This document shows, piece after piece, positions 12,476 through 23,014 of a stretch of 64,000 nt of DNA; the stretch's first letter is position 1; the number at the start of each line of letters is the position of its first letter. Origin of the DNA: Ceratorhiza oryzae-sativae (taxonomy: Eukaryota > Basidiomycota > Agaricomycetes > Cantharellales > Ceratobasidiaceae); contig JARWMV010000238.1 of the NCBI GenBank assembly GCA_030998015.1, forward strand, positions 1,302,001 through 1,366,000, read 5' to 3'. A program made the translations under genes and the position numbers. The notes under the pieces were generated by a model. It searched no databases, was not told the origin of the DNA, and saw only the letters and a program-made list of their open reading frames with translations.

Positions 12476-15400
12476 ATGGACTATTCTGCTGCGCCGTCTG
12501 CTGCGGGCCCGAGCACCCACGAACCACCGCCGTGGCCGCCGACGAAGCGTGCGCTGGGCAGCGATGCCGAGGGCGACGGCGAGACCGAGGAGGAGGACGG
12601 AGGAGGCGGAGGCGGAGGAAGCAAGGGCGGCGAGCTGCCCAAGAAACGAAGGCGAAGGTGTGTGTGGCTGCTCGCCCATCGACGGACTGATTATCGCCCC
12701 CCCGATGTACATCTGCTGACGTCTCTTACAGGCAAGCCCTGTCGTGCACGGAGTGCAAGCGGCGCAAGATCAAGTGCGACCGACAGCACCCATGTGGCCC
12801 GTGCGTTCGCCGCAGCGAGGCGGACAAGTGTCACTGGAACGTGGTCGAGCCGGCGGACAAGTACGTTCTGCGGACCGAGTGGGACGCCTTTCAGCACCGG
12901 TTCGAGGCGGTCGAACGCACCGTGTCCGACCTGGGGTCTCGGCCTGCTGCTGCGGACAGTCGGCCGCACGCTGCTCGCTCCTTTTCGCCCGATCGAGCCC
13001 CAAGCCAATCTCAATCGCAGCCGCTTCTCCCACCGGATGCCGCCGGCAAGCGCGTAGCCCGACTCGAGGCGTTTCTTGCTGCCCACGCGCCCGATGCGTG
13101 GGCCCGCTTCCAGCACGACGAGGGCTGTTCGAGCCCCAGTCTGTCCGTGCTGGCGGGCCCGCTCGTGCGACGGACAACCCGCTCGGAAGATCATCGGACC
13201 TCGCTCAGCGGCAGATCGCTGCTCGCCGTGTCCGCCCCACCCTCCGAGTCTAGCACGAGCGCTAGCAGAGACCATGCTCTCCCACGATTCCAGCCGTTTT
13301 CGTCTCCCCAGCCACCTCCGCACGCCCAACCGCACCAGGAACAGCAATACGCGCGCCCATTGCCCCCACGTGGGTCTTCGGCCGAGCACTTTCCGCCCAC
13401 GCCGGCTCCGAGCGTCGGCCGCTTTGATGGCCCGTTGCCAGGTCCACGCGCGTTGGGATTTGCGCCTGGATTTGGCGGACCGAAGAGCGAAGCCAGCGGA
13501 TCGTCGAGGGTGAGTCTTGGCCGAGTTTGACCTAGCCCAGCTCGTTTTGTCTGACAACCTTACGTGTTCATAGTTTGGTGATTGGGACTCTCGGGTCCTG
13601 CCACCCCTGTTACCTTCACCACGAAGTCGTGTAAGTGGTGGGACAAGCGTGTCCTCAACCGTGTTCTCCGAAGGTCGGAGGACGAGCGACCCTAATCCGC
13701 TTGGTAAATACGACGGACCCGGAAACGACAAACCGCCATCTTCGGGCAATGGTCAGACGGATGATGCAAGTGCCCCCCACATCTTCGTTTCGTTTACCAT
13801 GGCTGGCGGGGATTCCAACGAGCGGAACCTCTTGCTAGCGAGCCTGTTCAACAAGGGCGAGGCTGCACTCGAGCGGGGTGCTGTCCCAGATCGGGAAACG
13901 TGTGATTTGTTGGTCGACCACTACGTGAGTCATGTGCGCTGCACCCCTAATCCGGCATCGTGACTGAGCAAGGCATAGTTCAAGCGTGTAGCCTGGAATC
14001 ACAACCTCATCTACCCTGAATCTTTTCTTGCATCCTATCGAGCATTTTGGTCAACTCCGACAGAGAAGCAGCGAGCCTCATTCGTTGCTCTCCTGCTTGT
14101 CGTTCTATGCGTGTCGCTGGAGAACATGAGCCCCGAGCGATCCGTTCGCGAACGACTATGCAAAGACATGGCACACCGACGTCGCCTTTGTCTCGGTTTC
14201 TGGAAGGGCTGTCAAAAAGCATTGGGAGCGAGCGATATCCTCAGGTCCAAGGAAATTGAATCACTCCAGGCGCTGGCAATCCTGATGTACTGCGACCAGA
14301 GTTTGGATGGCAGTGGGTATGTTTTTGCGCATATGGTTCAATTGTTTGATTCACTAAAACGCTCTCTCAACAGATGGGAGTATTATGCACCATTCATCGG
14401 CCTGGCAGTACGCCTAGCTCATGGTATGGGCCTGTCAAAGCTTGGCTCCGAACCCGTCGGCCAGATTCCACCCCCGGGTCTACGAGAACGCGAACTGAAA
14501 CGCCGCGTGTGGTGGAATTTGGTATTTCTGGATTGGTACATGTCCCCAATGGCGGGGAACACCTACCTCATCCACCCAGGACAAATGACGACCAGCCCGC
14601 CTGCTAACGCCGATTGGAATGAATTGGAGGACGGAGTACGGTTTGAACCCCGGGAGCGGAATATCTATACAACGGCCTCATTTCTGATTACCAAGAGCGA
14701 GGTCTCTACTTCGGTTCGAGAACTGGTACGTCTCTTTTTTTTTTTCTTGCTCTCCAAAGCATGTTTGTTTACTCAGGGGGTTGAAACAGTCAGATCACAT
14801 CAACGCAGGACAAGCAATGACGCATGAATTCCTCTTGGCATACGAACGTCGTTTGGGGGATCGGCTCGCACTTTCGCCTCCCTGCTTATTCCGGCGTGAC
14901 CATGTGCTCGAACGAGATGACCGGGTTGCCGTATGTCATTATTGTTTTCTGATTGATCGAGATTAGGGCTGACCGATGCTTAATTTGCACAAGTGGGAGC
15001 GCATTATGATCACGTTTGGTCTAAACCATCGCAGCATGCGGCTCCACCGCCGCTTTATGCTTCGTGGATATGCCGTCTTGGAATTCCGGCGGAGCACCGA
15101 GTCCTGCATCACTTCCGCTAAGAATGTGTTGCATACGTTTCAGGAGGCGCAGTCAATTGATTTCCCAGGGACCACTGTCAGCGCGAGCCTTTTCTTATTT
15201 GTCTATCAGTAACTCACGCCTCTTTTGTCCAGTGGTGGGTCGTGTGTATGATCAGCTACCTAGCAGCTGTCGTGCTCCTCATGGATCAGTTCTACGCCCG
15301 CACGGCTATTGGCGGTGAACTTCCTGCCCCGGCTGAGATGGAGCTACGCAGGCGATACATCCATCAGGCTATCCAGCTATTGCATGCTATCAGTGAAATA

Positions 15401-15733
15401 ACGGGCGTTGCACAGCGTGGAGCCCATGTCTTGGCGGCTCTCCTTGAAGAAGTCGGTCGAAGGCGTGGAATCGGCCCGCCGGATGTACATCCGAGCCCAT
15501 TTGCGAGTGCACCGGCAGGCGGGCTGGGTAGGTTGGTTTCGTTGGGAACGGAGAGTGTGGACAGGTACCTGGAGAGCTGGGTGTCAGAGGGGCTAGGCCG
15601 AGAGCTTTCGAGTGTTCCGGATGGCGAATTGCACAGTGCTCCCTTGGGGGCCAGGGGGCTGAGCGCGGAGACCGAGGCGTTTTGGACCAAAGTATTCGAG
15701 TTGGATTTCCCTGTCGAGTCGACGCAAACATGA
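12476..15733 (+). CDS. Zn2Cys6 fungal transcription factor
   Basis: Exon 1 (12476-12659) encodes a Pro/Gly/Glu-rich leader ending in KKRRR. After an intron (12660-12732) comes the binuclear zinc cluster RQALSCTECKRRKIKCDRQ and HPCGPCVRRSEADKC, with six cysteines spaced C-x2-C-x6-C-x5-C-x2-C-x8-C. A linker and a Ser/Pro-rich region follow, then the fungal-specific regulatory domain (middle homology region): SFVALLLVVLCVSLENMSPE, WEYYAPFIGLAVRLAHGMGL, RELKRRVWWNLVFLDWYMS. The C-terminal half is helical and ends FWTKVFELDFPVESTQT. Such proteins bind CGG-type sites as dimers and control metabolism. Its targets cannot be read here. It converges on the tyrosine-pathway gene TYR1 with about 230 bases between stops. 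The N-terminal half is GC-rich with strong third-position bias. No frame break was seen. Confidence 0.9.
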
Positions 15734-15964
15734 CATTTTTTTTGGATCTTCTTGAAGCCGATCGTGTCGTTATATACACCCCGATGCATGGTTGCCTACA
15801 AGAACGAGGGGGTTTTGAGTATGTTTTCGGTTAGTATGTTCCATATGGTTTCGCTCGGCTTTCTTCTTCGTTTATGGAGTTATCTATTGTTTACTTATAA
15901 TGAGTACTGTATCACACCTCCTATTCATTCAAGCGGAGACCCAACGATGTATACATGAAGTTAT

Positions 15965-17671
15965 TCAAGTTTGTTCCGAAATTTCAGACTCTTCGATCGC
16001 GGGAGGCGGAGCATTGTCCAAGATAGTCTTGATCATCTTGGAACCCAATGCCGTGGCTTCCGCAAATCTTGGCTCAAAGAATGCCTGGGTATGTATAAAC
16101 CGGTCCTTGTACAATGCAAAGCTCCCGAAATTGACACACTGGCTCCATCCACGTGCCGCGACCACAAACTCGAGATCGTCCGATCGATGGCTCACATCAT
16201 GAACGGCGGCATCGAGAGCAGCGTCGAGCCGGGTTTCAGAACGGAAGAGGTACTCGGCGACCCCTATCCACATTCGGAATAATGGCGTGGCCGCGAGCGA
16301 GAGGTGCGCGAATGGGTCAATGTTGAGCGTAGCCCAACAGTCGACCATGGCTAGTAAAGAGAGATGCGAGTTGGTGTTGATCAGCTGAGCAGCCGAACCA
16401 GACGTCCGCGTTCCACGTCTCGAGGATGGACCAGCCGGCTGGCCCGCATTAGGGTTAGGAGGTTCACCTTTTGACATGCTAAACTTGTCCAGCACATCCT
16501 CGCTCAGCAGGATCGGCGTGACCCGTCGATGCGGGCCAAACAGGGCTTCCCGTGACCTGTAAACTCGTTCACGAAGCCCAGCCGAGTCCCCGGCGAGCAT
16601 GAGTTTGAACAGCTCGGTGGCAGAGGTTGCATATTGGCCGATCATGTCTCGCGCGGCGGGGTTAAGGATTGCCAGCCCGGCGTAGACGTGCCATTTGTTC
16701 GAGTAGATCCGAAGCATGATGTTCACTTTAACCACTTCGATTCCGCGAACGTACCAGCCTTGTTCCCAGGGATAGGATCGGGAACAGTGCCAGGCGGTGC
16801 CCATGCTGATATGGCGGAGTTAGATGGCATGATGGGTATATAGTTGGAACTCCCCCACCTGAGAAACGCTGCGTGAGTCACAGCCTGGGTATTCGCTGTT
16901 ACCAAGTCATGTTCTTCGTACGAAAGATAGACAAAGTGTGATTTGAAAGGGCGTAGTATATTTTCCACGAGCTGAAGCGCCCAATCAGGACCTCGGTGCT
17001 GTATGATCACCTACTTTATGTCAAGAGGGACGGGAGCATTAGGGTGAGATGGAACGGTGCGAAGAAGCATCGAGCGCACCAGGGGTTGGCCTTCAGGGGA
17101 TACAGTCGGACCATGAAGTGAGTGGCAAGAGATGATATGGACGTCTTCCGGAAGATATTTCTCGAATGCTTCACGTTCAGGTGTCTTGACAGAAGTTTGC
17201 CCTCCCACAATGGCACCTACTTTAGTTGCTAAAACAGAACAGGGTTGGAACACGACGCAATGGGGCGATTGCAAGGTTTAAACGCACATGGGCCATACTC
17301 CAACTACTTTCAATAAACTGAGCCTCGACCGCGTACATGGTCCAGTCGGCTGTCCTTGATACCGCGTGGCCATCACGCAGTACGTTAATCCCAGGCGTAT
17401 CTAGGTGCGAGTTAGAGCAGAAGCATAACAAGATTTGGGTACGTACTCTTCATTTCCTCCCGCAATCGATCAAAGTTCTCTGGTCGATCGCATACATTGA
17501 TTCTATGCTAGCTGCTTGGGTTATTTGTCGGCATGGCATTCGAATAACTCACTTGGCCCAACCTGCACGCGACAAGATTCTTGCATACATCTTTCCCATT
17601 TCACCCATTCCAATAATACCAATGGTCGGCTGATCGCCAACCTGTGCATCTGGGGTCACGTCGAATCTCAT
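15965..17671 (-). CDS. TYR1: Prephenate dehydrogenase (NADP+), tyrosine biosynthesis
   Basis: Oxidises prephenate to 4-hydroxyphenylpyruvate, the committed step to tyrosine. From ATG 17671 the protein reads MRFDVTPDAQVGDQPTIGII then GMGEMGKMYARILSRAGWAK, a Rossmann GxGxxG nucleotide-binding start. Further exons give GAIVGGQTSVKTPEREAFEK, YLPEDVHIISCHSLHGPTVS (substrate-site SCHSLHGP), VIQHRGPDWALQLVENILRP, YEEHDLVTANTQAVTHAAFL and, after splicing CTCAG|CATGGG, SMGTAW. The helical C-terminal domain contains NIMLRIYSNKWHVYAGLAIL and runs to stop at 15965. Length and domain order fit fungal Tyr1. The N-terminal Met is provisional: in-frame sequence extends upstream, but MRFDV directly before the Rossmann fold is the simplest start. 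No frame disruption was found. Confidence 0.9.
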
Positions 17672-18230
17672 GGAAGGGGTCTCAACGATAAAGCTTGATT
17701 CTGTAGTCCAGACGCTCCCGAGGGGAGACAGGCGTGAGTTTTCACTGCCAAGAGTCGAGTCGTCAATACGAAATTGTGAGTTCATTCTGTGCGAGAGTGG
17801 ATGGAGCTCACATAAGACTGATGGGAAATGGTGGGTATTATATGCTTCCGATTGACGGGTAGCTCGTTCTAGTCCTCGCTGTACGAAACGCCTGTGTCTA
17901 CCCACGCTGGGGGCAACAGTTCGAGATCCGGGATCGCAAACGAGTCAGAGTTACTTGCCAGCCGGTCCGGTGAGTTGCCGGGTCACGTGCCAGGCCGAGA
18001 GTCCGTAATACAGTTTCAACCAAACAGATACCAACAAGTTGCTGTCTGATGATTACTTGTTTTCCACCTCGAACTCTTGCGCTTTTTACGTCGCCTAACT
18101 CTGGTGAACTCTGTGCTTTCTTCGACCCGGTACTACCCAATTGAAGTACATTTTCCGCCCTGCAAGCCCTGAAAGCTAACTTCACTCGTGCTCCCTGCGT
18201 GCCTATTCACATTCCATCGTCTTTTCCGTC
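17672..18230. promoter_or_regulatory. Divergent intergenic region, TYR1 / aldehyde dehydrogenase
   Basis: About 560 bases separate the two divergent starts. Pyrimidine-rich tracts precede the ATG at 18231. No specific operator was recognised. Confidence 0.35.
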
Positions 18231-20416
18231 ATGTCCGTGCCGGAGGCATCTGCCGAGCACAAATACGCGCACATTATAGACGGGAAGCCAGCGTTTTCAG
18301 ACACCACAACGGCCATAGTCAATCCAGCCACTGGAGGTTACCTCGGAGAAGCTCCCATCGCGACACCAGAGCAGCTCGACCAGGCCATCAGTTCTGCACG
18401 AAGAGCATTTCCAAGTTGGGCGAGCAAGTCTTATGATGAGCGCGCTAGCGTTCTGTTCGAAATAGCCAGGATCATAGAAAAAGGGGTGGATAGTTATAAA
18501 AAATCACTGACCGCAGAGCAGGGAAAACCGGTTAGCCAGATGATGATCGCCTTCCAGCTTCGACGAACTAACTCCTGTTTTAGCACCAAGACGCTCTAAT
18601 CGAAATCATGGGATCTGTACACTGGTTCCGTGAGACAGCAAAACTTCGTCTACCAGAAATAGTTCATGAAGACACGCCCGAGCGGACAGCATCAGTCGAC
18701 ATGTTGCTCTTGGAGTTGTAAGTATACCACGGATTCAATATGTAACGTGATTGAAAATCTTGGGCTGTTAAGACGGCAGCGATTGTTCCTTGGTGGGTTC
18801 TAGTGGAAATCTCTGATGCGCAATGGGGTTTCAATCGCTGCTTGCCAGGAATTTCCCGGTGCTTTTGGCCGTTTGGAAAATCGCACCTGCCTCCTAGCCG
18901 GGAACACAATTATTGTTAAGCCGAGCCCATTCACGCCGTTGACAACCTTACGTATTATAGCCGAGTAAGAGCATATAATCATGGTAATGCTATTAAACCT
19001 CACCACAGACCTAGTGTCCAAAAGGCTCTCCCACCTGGCGTCTTGAGCGTTCAGTGGGGATGATAATCTAGGTCCTGATGACCGCACACCCTGGTATAGA
19101 TAAGGTGAATTACTTCTATACGTCGAATACTCGTTCAAACTCAGCCATTCTTCTGTTCCATTACCTCGGATAACCTGTTCGGCATCACTTTTCGAATATC
19201 AGATTGCTTTCACAGGATCAAGCCAAACTGGAAAAAATATCATGCAAAACGCAAGTTCTAACCTGGCTAGAATTACCCTCGAACTTGGTAGTTGCATTTT
19301 GTTTAAGAATCCCTACAGAGTTAGCTCATTGTCCGTAGGTGGAAATGACCCCATGATTGTGCTTCCAGAGGTTGACCCAGAAATCTTGGTCCCGTGAGTC
19401 AGCACCCCCATGCTATTCTTGACCTTGACGTTGATCACTTCTAGGCACATCTTCTGGGGTGCATTCTCGGTGCGTATCCCTTTTACCGGCTCAAAAAACC
19501 CCGCCGATGTATTTTACAGAACAACGGGCAATTTTGCATAGCAGGTTTGTGCGATTGTGTATCAGCACCACCTGTGAAACTAAAAAAAAAACCCTTACCG
19601 ATATTTAGCCAAGCGCATATATATACACGAATCTGTATATGAGCGAGTGCGAGACGCCCTAGTAGCCTATGCGAAAGGTATCGTAGTGGGAGATGGGTCC
19701 TGCGAGGCTGTTCAGCTTGGACCAGTCCAGAATAAGCGTTTGTAAGTAAGCTCCCTAACGCATCAGTCCAATTTCCTGGAACATGTGCCTTCTACCCGAC
19801 GGACACCCAAATGATCATTCACTTCGCGCAGATTCGATAAACTCCGTGGTATTTTTGAAGACACACACGCTCGAGGGTGCAAATTTGCACTCGGGGGAGA
19901 GTTTCCGCCCCATTCAAGCGCCCGCGGATTGTTTGTGCCGATCTCTATCGTCGATAACCCTCCAGAGGATAGCCGTATCGTACAAGAAGAGCAGTTCGGC
20001 CCCATTGTACCTCTGTTGAGATGGTCTGACGAGGATGACGTGGTTCGCCGCGCGAGTACGTGCCCGCGCACACCTAATAAGTCTGTTTTGACTGGTTTGT
20101 GATCATCTAGACGCAACACCATACGGACTAGCAGCATCAGTCTGGGGAAATGATTTGGCGAGAGCTAGGCAAATCGCCAGTAGGATCGAGGCAGGAAGTA
20201 AGTACCAGTCGCATGCGTCTTGGACAGGCTTGTGTGGGATTGACGCAATTTGGCTCAGATGTCTGGGTGAACGAAATCCACAAGTTCGGGCCTACGATTC
20301 CGGGCGGAGGGCACAAGCACTCCGGAATTGGAGTTGAGAATGGCGTTGATGGTTTAGCGCATTGGACTAATCTGCAGACGATATCATTCAACAAAGCGGG
20401 AATAGCCCCAATGTAA
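18231..20416 (+). pseudogene. Aldehyde dehydrogenase (SSADH/BADH type), disrupted
   Basis: The start is clear (MSVPEASAEHKYAHIIDGKP) and the family is clear: SARRAFPSWASKSYDERASV, LTAEQGKP, EIMGSVHWFRETAKLRLPE, NFPVLLAVWKIAPA, GNTIIVKPSPFTPLTTLRII, FTGSSQTGKNIM, LARITLELG-GNDPMIVLPE, the catalytic-cysteine motif GQFC, EEQFGPIVPLLRW, and the tail TIPGGGHKHSGIGVENGVDG, which ends the NAD-dependent oxidation fold. Several joints fail. At about 18889 KIAPA and LLAGN lie in different frames (GCCTCCTA where GCCCTCCTA is expected). At about 19062-19080 the stretch that should read LSVISGDDNLGP-MTAHPGIDK needs two further shifts that C/G-run errors do not explain. The splice near 18717-18774 also does not keep frame before AAIVPW. 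I therefore call it a probable recent pseudogene. Confidence 0.72.
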
Positions 20417-22036
20417 CATGGGTCAAGAGAGGACGCATTTCAGTCATCAGCCGATAGGTATCGCCCTCTCAAACATAACTTGGATCAAGGAAACCATCTC
20501 GATACATTGTATGGTCTTCTTTACGCTGCTAGTATCCCTGTGCTCGATTTAATTCTATTCAGCCTGTGCGGCGCATGTTATATCTGACGCTCAGCATTCC
20601 AGCTTCGGATCCGCTGAGCTGTTTCACATCACTCCGATATATGTATGCGCGATTGGCACATTGTAAACCAATCGGACAGCCTTCCACCATGCTTCATTAG
20701 CCTATCGGATCGTCCCGCATCAATTAGTGCACGAGATACCAGTTTGGGGTTGGCTTCTGCACAAAACAAGCTTAGCAAATGACACTAATGTCATGGGTGA
20801 CCGCAGTCTAAGCTCAGTTTTCCTCACGCATGTCGTGAACTTCCAGACGTAGTCTAGGTTCAGGGGGGCCGATATGAAGTACGATCAGGACGCATCGACC
20901 CTAAGTGATATGTAGTTGGGATCTCGAGTACTTTTCCTTTTCAGGACGCAATATTAGATCCGATGTTTGTGGCTCATTGAGGTCTGGATCGCGCCTAACC
21001 ACTCACTAAATATGATGACTGAGCGCGCTGGGATTTACGTGCATGCTGTATACACGCAGTACAGATGGGGCTCCACATACGAGTCAAATAAAGCCATGTA
21101 AAATGAGCCTGCCCGGATGACCGGGGCCCCTATCATCCCCACAAGGCCAAACTACACCGATAAAGTTGAGCCGCTGAGAGCTGCTTAAGTAGAATTACAC
21201 ACCTCGTGGTTGTAAGGTTAATCGTTTGCAACCACCCAAACGTGGAGACGGGATCCCAAGAGTTTGCAGTGATCCGTAGCTTTCACAAGGGCCAGCTGCG
21301 ACTCAGGAGCTGTCAGCTACCGCGTAAACCGTAGGCACGTTTAGGTTAGATGTTGTGCGTGTCCAAGTATAAGCTAATTAAAGTTAGCTCCCCGAATTGG
21401 TATGTCGAGCGTTTTCGATTCAGTTTGCAACGGCTGGTTGCTTATATCACTTACCGAGACGGTGACTGTGAGTCCATTGCGCTGGCGTTTATCCTGATAG
21501 TAAACGTGCCTTACTATACTATCCGCGTGGCGGGCGGGGGTTGATAGAGGTTACTGCGCGGGTGGGATTGCAGCAGCCGAGATTATGGCTATTGTAGCAC
21601 CCGGTGGTCTAATAGTAGCAGGTGCGACACAGGGTTTGTCCAGTCAATTCTCATATGGTTACTGGTAAAGCGAGTGCTGACATCCACCCAAGCGAGATGG
21701 CGAGCACAAGGATCGAAGCGTGGTTCTTCTGTATAATTCTTCATCGTATTCTTTGTCCCACACGCCCCACAAAGATACGGTGTTGTGCCCAGCACAAGTC
21801 GAAGGACAGGCTACACGCGAGGGAAGGGCGCAGCACGTGGTCAGCATGAGTGGCACTTTGGGTGTGTTGACGCGACTTGGTCAGCCACCTCTTCGTACCA
21901 CCACCATAATAATAGCCTTTTCAGCTCTCGGCCGTATCCCTACCTTACCTCTACCACTTTTCTTAAATCCGTGGTAAGGTCATATCCCATGTCGTAAATG
22001 AGCGTGTTGATTCAAACTTGTCTTTAACTCCTACAG
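20417..22036. other. Gene-free stretch upstream of LC8
   Basis: About 1.6 kb with no open frame of protein character. The last 50 bases (ending TCCTACAG directly before the ATG at 22037) look like a 3' splice site, so the LC8 transcript probably has a 5'-UTR intron. Confidence 0.4.
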
Positions 22037-22461
22037 ATGACCGACCGAGCTCAAGACGTGTCCACGAACGACGTTTCAAAGGAAGGACCCAAGGCAGTCA
22101 TCAAGAACGTCGACATGTCCGAAGACATGCAACAGGAGTCGATTGACATCGCCACCGCTTCGCTCGAAAAGTTTAACATCGAAAAGGATATCGCTGCACA
22201 TATCAAACGCGAGTTCGACAGGCGCTACGGAACCACTTGGCATGTTGTTGTCGGCAAGAACTTCGGGAGCTACGTTACTCACGGTGAGTCTAACTTTTCC
22301 TTCGTCTTGTAGAGATGGGTCGCCCAAACCTCAATGCCTTGCTCCTAGAAACAAAGCATTTCATTTACTTCTACATTGGTTCGCTTGCATTCCTTATCTG
22401 GAAGGTTTGTCTTTATGCTTATCGGTGTGCAACTCTTTGCTAATACCCTGCTCAGTCGTAA
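22037..22461 (+). CDS. DYN2: Dynein light chain LC8 (DYN2/DLC1)
   Basis: Three exons: 22037-22283, 22349-22404 and 22456-22461, joined at G|AA and AAG|TCG TAA. The product reads [84 protein letters not shown]. This is the full LC8 fold, including the [16 protein letters not shown] strand that forms the ligand groove. LC8 is a dimeric hub that binds short TQT-type peptides in dynein intermediate chain, nuclear-pore and other partners. The N-terminal 25 residues before AVIKNVDM are longer than in animals, as is common in fungi. The last exon carries only Ser and the stop. Intact. Confidence 0.96.
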
Positions 22462-23014
22462 ACCTAGATATTTGTTCCATGACTTTCGCTCCTTGTTCTG
22501 CACGACAGTGCGTCCGTAGAACATGGATGGTTCTCGGGTTTCTTCCCCGGCTTTGCTTTACGTTCTATGCATGTTCTTCCACTGAGTAAACCTGTTAGCT
22601 TGTTTTGCACGCTTAATCCGATAGCCTCTCTTGCCTTGGTTTCGTTGCAACTGCTCTGAAACTCGCGAGCATCGTCATTCCTAAGCCAAGATGACCATCT
22701 GAGAGTAAAGGGATGTGCTGACTTAACAGATGCCTTCTGTACAGCATTCGTGCGATGTGGGACCCGCAGTTTACTCCTTAAGAAAGATATTACTACATTG
22801 CGGTAGTAGCTTTTAATATTGCTCGAATTTTTAAAACCATGTGGAGGCAATATTTAGGGCAACTAGCAGCTCTTCAAACAAAACGCGGCTCGGGAATATC
22901 ATACGATTACATAATTAGCGTACAGAAAAAATACAATCGTATTATTACACTACTATTACAAGAGTTTACCAACGCAAAACCAGCAATTGGGCACAGACAT
23001 GAGGGTAGCATTTC
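22462..23014. other. 3' intergenic stretch
   Basis: About 550 bases between the LC8 stop and the Axl2-like stop (convergent genes). AT-rich towards 22900-22960. Nothing else recognised. Confidence 0.4.

Noticed and set aside
12691..13749. 352-codon minus-strand frame
   Set aside because: Antisense to the Zn2Cys6 regulator in GC-rich DNA with few stops; Arg/Gly/Ser-rich and without a domain.
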